Assembly: GCF_050948215.1 (NCBI RefSeq)
Contig: NW_027488643.1
Location: 310,001-374,000 of the forward strand
Source of the DNA: Halictus rubicundus
Lineage: Eukaryota > Arthropoda > Insecta > Hymenoptera > Halictidae
DNA: 64,000 nucleotides
Reading direction: 5' to 3'
Each line of letters begins with the position of its first letter. Within the stretch, counting starts at the first letter, position 1. The position numbers were made by a program, and so were the translations under genes. The notes under the pieces are model-generated. The model saw only the letters and a program-made list of their open reading frames with translations, did no database searches and had not been told where the DNA came from. Positions 38,801 to 49,621 of the stretch are shown here, piece by piece.

Positions 38801-41800
38801 TAGGATAGAGGATAGGATAGGATAGAGGATAGGATAGGATAGATGATAGGATAGGATAGATGATAGGATAGGATAGAGGATAGGATAGGATAGAGGATAG
38901 CGTAGGATAGAGGATAGGATAGGATAGAGGATACGATAGGATAGAGGATAGGATAGAGGGTAGAATAGGATAGAGGATAGGATAGGATAGAGGATAGGGT
39001 AGGATAACTGATAGGATAGGATAGAGGATAGGATAGGGCAGAGGATAGGATAGGGGATTTTATAGGATAGAGGATAGGATAGGATAGGATAGAGGATAGA
39101 ATAGGATAGAGGATAGGATAGGATAGAGGATTGGATAGACGGTAGGATAGGATAGAGGATAGGATAGGATAGAGGATAGGATAGGATAGAGGATAGGATA
39201 GGATAGAGGATAGGATAGGACAGAGGATAGGATAGGGGATTTGATAGGATAGAGGATAGGATAGGATAGAGGATAGGATAGGATAGAGGATAGGATAGGA
39301 TATAGGATTGGATAGAGGATAGGATAGAGGATAGGAAAGGATAGAACATAGGATAGGATAGAGGATAGGATAGGATAGAGGATAGGATAGGATAGAGGAT
39401 AGGATAGGATAGAGGATAGGATAGGATAGAGGATAGGATAGGATAGAGGATAGGATAGGATAGAGGACAGGATAGGATAGAGGATAGGATAGGATAGATG
39501 ATAGGATAGGATAGATCATTGGATAGGATGCAGGATAGGCTAGAGGATTGGATAGGATACAGGATAGGATAGGATAGAGGATAGGATAGGGGATTTGATA
39601 GGATAGAGGATAGGATAGGATAGAAGATAGGATAGGATAGAGGATAGGATAGGATAGAGGATAGGATAGGATAGAGGATAGCGTAGGATAGAGGATAGGA
39701 TAGGATAGAGGATACGATAGGATAGAGGATAGGATAGAGGGTAGAATAGGATAGAGGATAGGATAGGATAGATGATAGGATAGGATAGCTGATAGGATAG
39801 GATAGAGGATAGGATAGGGCAGAGGATAGGATAGGGGATTTTATAGGATAGAGGATAGGACAGGATAGAGGATAGGATAGGATAGAGGATAGAATAGGAT
39901 AGAGGATAGGATAGGATAGAGGATTGGATAGACGGTAGGATAGGATAGAGGATAGGATAGGATAGAGGATAGGATAGGATAGAGGATAGGATAGGATAGA
40001 GGGTAGGATAGGATAGAGGATAGGATAGGATAGAGGATAGGATAGGACAGAGGATAGGGTAGGAGATTTGATAGAATAGAGGATAGGATAGGATAGACGA
40101 TAGGATATGATAGAGGATAGGATAGGATAGAGGATAGGATAGGATAGAGGATAGGATAGGATAGAGGATTGGATAGAGGATAGGATAGAGGATAGGAAAG
40201 CATAGAAGATAGGATAGGATAGAGGATAGGATAGGATAGAGGATAGGATAGGATAGAGGATAGGATAGGGCAGAGGATAGGATAGGGGATTTTATAGGAT
40301 AGAGGATAGGATAGGATAGACGATAGGATATGATAGAGGATAGGATAGGATAGAGGATAGGATAGGATAGAGGATACGATAGGATAGAGGATTGGATAGA
40401 GGATAGGATAGAGGATAGGAAAGCATAGAAGATAGGATAGGATAGAGGATAGGATAGGATAGAGGGTAGAATAGGATAGAGGATAGGATAGGATAGGATA
40501 GAGGATAGGATAGGATAGCTGATAGGATAGGATAGAGGATAGGATAGGGCAGAGGATAGGATAGGATAGAGGATAGAATAGGATAGAGGATAGGATAGGA
40601 TAGAGGATATGATAGAGGATAGGATAGGATAGAGGATAGGATAGGATAGAGGATTGGATAGAGGATAGGATAGAGGATAGGAAAGCATAGAAGATAGGAT
40701 AGGATAGAGGATAGGATAGGATAGAGGATAGGATAGGATAGAGGATAGGATACGATAGAGGATAGGATAGGATAGAGGGTAGAATAGGATAGAGGATAGG
40801 ATAGGATAGAGGATAGGATAGGATAGCTGATAGGATATGATAGAGGATAGGATAGGATAGGATAGAGGATACGATAGGACAGAGGATAGGATAGGATAGA
40901 GGATTAGAGAGGACAGAGGATAGGATAGAGGGTAGAATAGGATAGAGGATAGGATAGGATAGAGGATAGGGTAGGATAACTGATAGGATAGGATAGAGGA
41001 TAGGATAGGGCAGAGGATAGGATAGGGGATTTTATAGGATAGAGGATAGGATAGAGGATAGAATAGGATAGAGGATAGGATAGGATAGAGGATTGGATAG
41101 ACGGTAGGATAATAGAGGATAGGATAGGATAGAGGATATCATAGGATAGAGGATAGGATAGGATAGATGATTGGATAGGATAGAGGATTGGATAGGATAC
41201 AGGATTGGATAGGGTAGCGGGTTTGATAGGATAGAGGATAGGATAGGATAGCATAGGAAAGCATAGAAGATAGGATAGGATAGAGGATAGGATAGGATAG
41301 AGGATAGGATAGGATAGAGGATAGGATAGGATAGAGGATAGGATAGGATAGAGGATAGGATAGGATAGAGGATAGGATAGGATAGATGATAGGATAGGAT
41401 AGAGGATAGGATAGGATAGAGGATAGCGTAGGATAGAGGATAGGATAGGATAGAGGATACGATAGGATAGAGGATAGGATAGAGGGTAGAATAGGATAGA
41501 GGATAGGATAGGATAGAGGATAGGATAGGACAGAGGATAGGGTAGGGGATTTGATAGAATAGAGGATAGGATAGGATAGACGATAGGATATGATAGAGGA
41601 TAGGATAGGATAGAGGATAGGATAGGATAGAGGATAGGATAGGATAGAGGATTGGATAGAGGATAGGATAGAGGATAGGAAAGCATAGAAGATAGGATAG
41701 GATAGAGGATAGGATAGGATAGAGGATAGGATAGGATAGAGGATAGGATAGGATAGAGGATAGGATAGGATAGAGGGTAGAATAGGATAGAGGATAGGAT

Positions 41801-42131
41801 AGGATAGAGGATAGGATAGGATAGCTGATAGGATAGGATAGAGGATAGGATCGGGCAGAGGATAGGATAGGGGATTTTATAGGATAGAGGATAGGATAGG
41901 ATAGACGATAGGATATGATAGAGGATAGGATAGGATAGAGGATAGGATAGGATAGAGGATAGGATAGGATAGAGGATTGGATAGAGGATAGGATAGAGGA
42001 TAGGAAAGCATAGAAGATAGGATAGGATAGAGGATAGGATAGGATAGAGGGTAGAATAGGATAGAGGATAGAATAGGATAGGATAGAGGATAGGATAGGA
42101 TAGCTGATAGGATAGGATAGAGGATAGGATA
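35790..42131 (+). repeat. Large duplication, copy 2 (about 6.3 kb, shortened)
   Basis: It follows copy 1 head to tail. The offset to copy 1 is 7,908 bp up to about 40.2 kb. It then becomes 7,823 bp at GGGGATTTT (32461 and 40284), a loss of 85 bp = 5 units. After one 1,465-bp unit is allowed for, the offset is 6,358 bp (CGATAGGACAG 34514 and 40872), then 6,341 bp at CATAGGAAAG (34911 and 41252), a further loss of exactly 17 bp. Relative to copy 1 it lacks one 1,465-bp unit, 85 bp and 17 bp. Confidence 0.8.
37203..38496 (+). repeat. 1.3-kb module Z, copy 3
   Basis: It lies within large duplication copy 2, 7,908 bp from module Z copy 1. I saw no difference from that copy. Confidence 0.8.
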
Positions 42132-42155
42132 GGGCAGAGGATAGGATAGGATAGA
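40879..42155 (+). repeat. 1.3-kb module Z, copy 4, one unit shorter
   Basis: It matches module Z but lacks one 17-mer containing GACGATAGG. At about 41245 the sequence runs straight from regular units into GCATAGGAAAGC, while the other copies have an extra unit at about 29669, 34894 and 37577. Confidence 0.8.
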
Positions 42156-44560
42156 GGATTGGATAGGATACAGGAAAGGATAGGATTGAGGATAGATGAT
42201 AGGATAGGACAGAGGATTGGATATGATAGAGGATAGGATAGGATAGAGGATAGGATAGGATAGAGGACAGGATAGGATAGAGGATAGGATAGGATAGATG
42301 ATAGGATAGGATAGAGGATAGGATAGGATAGAGGATTGGATAGGATATAGGATAGCGTAGGATAGAGGATAGGATAGGATACAGGATACGATAGGATAGA
42401 GGATAGGATAGGATAGAGGATAGGATAGGACAGAGGATTTGATAGGATAGAGGATAGGATAGGATAGAGGATAGGATAGGATAGAGGATAGGATAGGATA
42501 GATGATAGGATAGGATAGATGATAGGATAGGATAGAGGATAGGATAGGATAGAGGATAGCGTAGGATAGAGGATAGGATAGGATAGAGGATACGATAGGA
42601 TAGAGGATAGGATAGAGGGTAGAATAGGATAGAGGATAGGATAGGATAGAGGATAGGGTAGGATAACTGATAGGATAGGATAGAGGATAGGATAGGGCAG
42701 AGGATAGGATAGGGGATTTTATAGGATAGAGGATAGGATAGGATAGAGGATAGGATAGGATAGAGGATAGGATAGGATAGAGGATAGGATAGGATAGAGG
42801 ATAGGATAGGACAGAGGATAGGATAGGGGATTTGATAGGATAGAGGATAGGATAGGATAGAGGATAGGATAGGATAGAGGATAGGATAGGATATAGGATT
42901 GGATAGAGGATAGGATAGAGGATAGGAAAGGATAGAACATAGGATAGGATAGAGGATAGGATAGGATAGAGGATAGGATAGGATAGAGGATAGGATAGGA
43001 TAGAGGATAGGATAGGATAGAGGATAGGATAGGATAGAGGATAGGATAGGATAGAGGACAGGATAGGATAGAGGATAGGATAGGATAGATGATAGGATAG
43101 GATAGATCATTGGATAGGATGCAGGATAGGCTAGAGGATTGGATAGGATACAGGATAGGATAGGATAGAGGATAGGATAGGGGATTTGATAGGATAGAGG
43201 ATAGGATAGGATAGAAGATAGGATAGGATAGAGGATAGGATAGGATAGAGGATAGGATAGGATAGAGGATAGCGTAGGATAGAGGATAGGATAGGATAGA
43301 GGATACGATAGGATAGAGGATAGGATAGAGGGTAGAATAGGATAGAGGATAGGATAGGATAGATGATAGGATAGGATAGCTGATAGGATAGGATAGAGGA
43401 TAGGATAGGGCAGAGGATAGGATAGGGGATTTTATAGGATAGAGGATAGGACAGGATAGAGGATAGGATAGGATAGAGGATAGAATAGGATAGAGGATAG
43501 GATAGGATAGAGGATTGGATAGACGGTAGGATAGGATAGAGGATAGGATAGGATAGAGGATAGGATAGGATAGAGGATAGGATAGGATAGAGGGTAGGAT
43601 AGGATAGAGGATAGGATAGGATAGAGGATAGGATAGGACAGAGGATAGGGTAGGAGATTTGATAGAATAGAGGATAGGATAGGATAGACGATAGGATATG
43701 ATAGAGGATAGGATAGGATAGAGGATAGGATAGGATAGAGGATAGGATAGGATAGAGGATTGGATAGAGGATAGGATAGAGGATAGGAAAGCATAGAAGA
43801 TAGGATAGGATAGAGGATAGGATAGGATAGAGGATAGGATAGGATAGAGGATAGGATAGGATAGAGGGTAGAATAGGATAGAGGATAGGATAGGATAGAG
43901 GATAGGATAGGATAGCTGATAGGATAGGATAGAGGATAGGATAGGGCAGAGGATAGGATAGGGGATTTTATAGGATAGAGGATAGGATAGGATAGACGAT
44001 AGGATATGATAGAGGATAGGATAGGATAGAGGATAGGATAGGATAGAGGATACGATAGGATAGAGGATTGGATAGAGGATAGGATAGAGGATAGGAAAGC
44101 ATAGAAGATAGGATAGGATAGAGGATAGGATAGGATAGAGGGTAGAATAGGATAGAGGATAGGATAGGATAGGATAGAGGATAGGATAGGATAGCTGATA
44201 GGATAGGATAGAGGATAGGATAGGGCAGAGGATAGGATAGGATAGAGGATAGAATAGGATAGAGGATAGGATAGGATAGAGGATATGATAGAGGATAGGA
44301 TAGGATAGAGGATAGGATAGGATAGAGGATTGGATAGAGGATAGGATAGAGGATAGGAAAGCATAGAAGATAGGATAGGATAGAGGATAGGATAGGATAG
44401 AGGATAGGATAGGATAGAGGATAGGATACGATAGAGGATAGGATAGGATAGAGGGTAGAATAGGATAGAGGATAGGATAGGATAGAGGATAGGATAGGAT
44501 AGCTGATAGGATATGATAGAGGATAGGATAGGATAGGATAGAGGATACGATAGGACAGAG
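42131..44560 (+). repeat. Third, partial copy of large-duplication content
   Basis: Starting within module Z, markers repeat those of copy 2 at an offset of 3,659 bp (GGGGATTTT 38211 and 41870; AACTGATAGG 39006 and 42665), then 3,591 bp (GAACATAGG 39344 and 42935; GATCATTGG 39514 and 43105). The 68-bp change equals four units and removes the stretch with TTGGATAGACGGTAGG near 39130. From 43105 it again follows the GATCATTGG block, including GTAGGAGATTTG near 43650. It ends near 44560, where CAGGAAAGG units appear. Confidence 0.75.
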
Positions 44561-44689
44561 GATAGGATAGGATACAGGAAAGGATAGGATTGAGGATAGA
44601 TGATAGGATAGGATAGAGGATAGGATAGGATAGTAGATAGGATAGGACAGAGGATAGGATAGGGGATTTGATAGGATAGAGGATAGGAT

Positions 44690-46380
44690 AGGATAGACGA
44701 AAGGATAGGATAGAGGATAGGATAGGATAGAGGAGAGGATAGGATAGAGGATAGGATAGGATAGCGGATAGGATAGGATAGAGGATAGGATAGGATAGAG
44801 GATTGGATAGAGGATAGGAAAGGATAGAAGATAGGATAGGATAGAGGATAGGATAGGATAGGATAGAGGATAGGATAGGATAGAGGGTAGAATAGGATAG
44901 AGGATAGGATAGGATAGAGGATAGGATAGGATAGCTGATAGGATAGGATAGAGGATAGGATAGGGCAGAGGATAGGATAGGTTAGAGGATAGAATAGGAT
45001 AGAGGATAGGATAGGATAGAGGATTGGATAGAGGATAGGATAGGATAGAGGATTGGATAGGCTAGAGGATAGGATAGGATAGAGGATAGGATAGGACAGA
45101 GGATAGGATAGGGGATTTGATAGGATAGATAATAGGATAGGATAGACGATAGGATATGATAGAGGATAGGATAGGATAGAGGATAGGATAGGATAGAGGA
45201 TATGATAGGATATAGGATTGGATAGAGGATAGGATAGAGGATAGGAAAGCATAGAAGATAGGATAGGATAGAGGATACGATAGGATAGAGGATAGGATAG
45301 AGGATATAATAGGATAGAGGATAGGATAGGATAGAGGATAGGATAGGATAGAGGATAGGATAGAGGATAGGATAGGATAGAGGATAGGATAGGATAGAGG
45401 ATAGGATAGGATAGAGGATAGGATAGGATAGAGGATAGGATAGGATAGAGGATAGGATAGGATAGAGGATAGGATAGGATAGAGGATAGGATAGGATAGA
45501 GGATTGGATAGAGGATAGGATAGAGGATAGGAAAGGATAGAAGATAGGATAGGATAGAGGATAGGATAGGATAGAGGATAGCGTAGGATAGAGGATAGGA
45601 TAGGATAGAGGATACGATAGGATAGAGGATAGGATAGAGGATATAATAGGATAGAGGATAGGATAGGATAGAGGATAGGATAGGATAGAGGATAGGATAG
45701 AGGATAGGATAGGATAGAGGATAGGATAGGATAGAAGATAGGATAGGATAGAGGATAGGATAGGATAGAGGATAGGATAGGATAGAGAATAGCGTAGGAT
45801 AGAGGATAGGATAGGATAGACGAAAGGATAGGATAGAGGATAGGATAGGATAGAGGATAGGATAGGATAGAGGATAGGATAGGATAGCGGATAGGATAGG
45901 ATAGAGGATAGGATAGGATAGAGGATTGGATAGAGGATAGGAAAGGATAGAAGATAGGATAGGATAGAGGATAGGATAGGATAGAGGGTAGAATAGGATA
46001 GAGGATAGGATAGGATAGAGGATAGGATAGGATAGCTGATAGGATAGGATAGAGGATAGGATAGGGCAGAGGATAGGATAGGATAGAGGATAGAATAGGA
46101 TAGAGGATAGGATAGGATAGAGGATTGGATAGAGGATAGGATAGGATAGAGGATTGGATAGGCTAGAGGATAGGATAGGATAGAGGATAGGATAGGACAG
46201 AGGATAGGATAGGGGATTTGATAGGATAGATGATAGGATAGGATAGACGATAGGATATGATAGAGGATAGGATAGGATAGAGGATAGGATAGGATAGAGG
46301 ATATGATAGGATATAGGATTGGATAGAGGATAGGATAGAGGATAGGAAAGCATAGAAGATAGGATAGGATAGAGGATAGG
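44690..46380 (+). repeat. About 1.1-kb tandem duplication with indels
   Basis: GACGAAAGG, GCGGATAGG (44764 and 45888) and GGCTAG (45060 and 46161) recur with offsets of 1,124 and 1,101 bp. The difference implies small length changes between the copies. The second copy reads GATAGATGATAGG near 46230, where the first reads GATAGATAATAGG near 45124. Confidence 0.65.
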
Positions 46381-46419
46381 ATAGGATAGAGGATAGGATA
46401 TTATAGAGGATAGGATAGG

Positions 46420-47035
46420 ATAGAGGATAGGATAGGATAGAGGATAGGATAGGATAGAGGATAGGATAGGATAGAGGATAGGATAGGATAGAGGATTGGA
46501 TAGAGGATAGGATAGAGGATAGGAAAGGATAGAAGATAGGATAGGATAGAGGATAGGATAGGATAGAGGATAGCGTAGGATAGAGGATAGGATAGGATAG
46601 AGGATACGATAGGATAGAGGATAGGATAGAGGATATAATAGGATAGAGGATAGGATAGGATAGAGGATAGGATAGGATAGAGGATAGGATAGAGGATAGG
46701 ATAGGATAGAGGATAGGATAGGATAGAGGATAGGATAGGATAGAGGATAGGATAGGATAGAGGATAGGATAGGATAGAGGATAGGATAGGATAGAGGATA
46801 GGATAGGATAGAGGATAGGATAGGATAGAGGATTGGATAGAGGATAGGATAGAGGATAGGAAAGGATAGAAGATAGGATAGGATAGAGGATAGGATAGGA
46901 TAGAGGATAGCGTAGGATAGAGGATAGGATAGGATAGAGGATACGATAGGATAGAGGATAGGATAGAGGATATAATAGGATAGAGGATAGGATAGGATAG
47001 AGGATAGGATAGGATAGAGGATAGGATAGGATAGA
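46420..47035 (+). repeat. Tandem duplication, 337 bp
   Basis: AGCGTAGG (GCG at 46573 and 46910) and TATAATAGG (46634 and 46971) are both 337 bp apart, with matching units between. A related pair near 48.9-49.35 kb has TATAATAGG at 48993 and 49347, 354 bp apart, which is 337 + 17. The two local duplications therefore differ by one unit. Confidence 0.75.
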
Positions 47036-47959
47036 GAATAGCGTAGGATAGAGGATAGGATAGGATAGACGATAGGATAGGATAGAGGATAGGATAGGAT
47101 AGAGGATAGGATAGGATAGAGGATTGGATAGAGGATAGGATAGAGGATAGGACAGCATAGAAGATAGGATAGGATAGAGGATAGGATAGGATAGAGGATA
47201 GGATAGGATAGAGGATAGGATACGATAGAGGATAGGATAGGATAGAGGGTAGAATAGGATAGAGGATAGGATAGGATAGAGGATAGGATAGGATAGCTGA
47301 TAGGATATGATAGAGGATAGGATAGGATAGAGGATAGGATAGGATAGAGGATAGGATAGGATAGAAGATTGGATAGAGGATAGGATAGAGGATAGGAAAG
47401 CATAGAAGATAGGATAGGATAGAGGATAGGATAGGATAGGATAGAGGATAGGATAGGATAGAGGGTAGAATAGGATAGAGGATAGGATAGGATAGAGGAT
47501 AGGATAGGATAGCTGATAGGATAGGATAGAGGATAGGATAGGGCAGAGGATAGGATAGGATAGAGGATAGAATAGGATAGAGGATAGGATAGGATAGAGG
47601 ATTGGATAGAGGATAGGATAGGATACAGGATAGGATATTCTAGAGGATAGGATAGGATAGAGGATAGGATAGGACAGAGGATAGGATAGGGGATTTGATA
47701 GGATAGATGATAGGATAGGATAGACGATAGGATAGGATAGAGGATAGGATAGGATAGAGGATAGGATAGGATAGGGGATAGGATAGGATAGAGGATTGGA
47801 TAGAGGATAGGATAGAGGATAGGAAAGCATAGAAGATAGGATAGGATAGAGGATAGGATAGGATAGAGGATAGGATAGGATAGAGGATAGGATAGGATAG
47901 AGGATAGGATAGGATAGAGGATAGGATAGGATAGAGGATAGGATAGGATAGAGGATAGG

Positions 47960-47995
47960 ATAGGATAGAGGACAGGAGGCATAGAGGATAGGAAA
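47960..47995 (+). repeat. Single-copy junction ACAGGAGGCATAGAGG
   Basis: At about 47971-47986 the pentamer rhythm breaks into ACAGGAGGCATAGAGG, a sequence I did not see elsewhere in the window. It lies between regular 17-mers on the left and GGAAAGGATAGAAG on the right. The shape fits a deletion or recombination joint within units. Confidence 0.7.
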
Positions 47996-48184
47996 GGATA
48001 GAAGATAGGATAGGATAGAGGATAGGATAGGATAGGATAGAGGATAGGATAGGATAGAGGGTAGAATAGGATAGAGGATAGGATAGGATAGAGGATAGGA
48101 TAGGATAGCTGATAGGATAGGATAGAGGATAGGATAGGGCAGAGGATAGGATAGGATAGAGGATAGAATAGGATAGAGGATAGG

Positions 48185-48655
48185 ATAGGATAGAGGATTG
48201 GATAGAGGATAGGATAGGATAGAGGATTGGATAGGCTAGAGGATAGGATAGGATAGAGGATAGGATAGGACAGAGGATAGGATAGGGGATTTGATAGGAT
48301 AGATGATAGGATAGGATAGACGATAGGATATGATAGAGGATAGGATAGGATAGAGGATAGGATAGGATAGAGGATATGATAGGATATAGGATTGGATAGA
48401 GGATAGGATAGAGGATAGGATAGGATAGAGGATTGGATAGAGGATAGGATAGGATAGAGGATTGGATAGGCTAGAGGATAGGATAGGATAGAGGATAGGA
48501 TAGGACAGAGGATAGGATAGGGGATTTGATAGGATAGATGATAGGATAGGATAGACGATAGGATATGATAGAGGATAGGATAGGATAGAGGATAGGATAG
48601 GATAGAGGATATGATAGGATATAGGATTGGATAGAGGATAGGATAGAGGATAGGA
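48185..48655 (+). repeat. Tandem duplication, 235 bp
   Basis: GGCTAGAGG occurs at 48234 and 48469, with GGGGATTTGATAGGATAGATG, GACGATAGGATATG and GATATGATAGGATATAGG following in the same order. This block also occurs once near 46161, 56680 and 63740. Confidence 0.75.
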
Positions 48656-49621
48656 AAGCATAGAAGATAGGATAGGATAGAGGATAGGATAGGATAGAGG
48701 ATAGGATATTATAGAGGATAGGATAGGATAGAGGATAGGATAGGATAGAGGATAGGATAGGATAGAGGATAGGATAGGATAGAGGATAGGATAGGATAGA
48801 GGATAGGATAGGATAGAGGATAGGATAGGATAGAGGATAGGATAGGATAGAGGATTGGATAGAGGATAGGATAGAGGATAGGAAAGGATAGAAGATAGGA
48901 TAGGATAGAGGATAGGATACCATAGAGGATAGCGTAGGATAGAGGATAGGATAGGATAGAGGATACGATAGGATAGAGGATAGGATAGAGGATATAATAG
49001 GATAGAGGATAGGATAGGATAGAGGATAGGATAGGATAGAGGATAGGATAGAGGATAGGATAGGATAGAGGATAGGATAGGATAGAGGATAGGATAGGAT
49101 AGAGGATAGGATAGGATAGAGGATAGGATAGGATAGAGGATAGGATAGGATAGAGGATAGGATAGGATAGAGGATAGGATAGGATAGAGGATAGGATAGG
49201 ATAGAGGATTGGATAGAGGATAGGATAGAGGATAGGAAAGGATAGAAGATAGGATAGGATAGAGGATAGGATAGGATAGAGGATAGCGTAGGATAGAGGA
49301 TAGGATAGGATAGAGGATACGATAGGATAGAGGATAGGATAGAGGATATAATAGGATAGAGGATAGGATAGGATAGAGGATAGGATAGGATAGAGGATAG
49401 GATAGAGGATAGGATAGGATAGAGGATAGGATAGGATAGAAGATAGGATAGGATAGAGGATAGGATAGGATAGAGGATAGGATAGGATAGAGAATAGCGT
49501 AGGATAGAGGATAGGATAGGATAGACGATAGGATAGGATAGAGGATAGGATAGGATAGAGGATAGGATAGGATAGAGGATTGGATAGAGGATAGGATAGA
49601 GGATAGGAAAGCATAGAAGAT

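Larger units (their letters stand above)
24900..44560 (+). repeat. Region C: GGGGATTTT/AAAGCATAG sub-array
   Basis: The marker GGGGATTTTATAGG first appears near 25020 and then recurs about every 0.4-1.4 kb to about 43965, usually preceded by GGGCAGAGG. Other recurrent variants are GGTAGAATAGG, GATAGCTGATAGG, GATAACTGATAGG, TTGGATAGACGGTAGG, AGCGTAGG and GGAAAGCATAGAAG. Within it lie large tandem duplications, listed separately. No gene is present. Confidence 0.88.

Noticed and set aside
43432..47982. Minus-strand frame of about 1,516 codons starting Met-Pro-Pro-Val
   Set aside because: Its distinctive start comes only from the unique joint at about 47971-47986. The rest is the same periodic polymer, so it is not a separate gene.
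46634..49352. TATAAT as a promoter -10 box
   Set aside because: It is a one- or two-base variant of GGATAGGATAGG repeated with its unit. No -35 element, gene or downstream reading frame goes with it.
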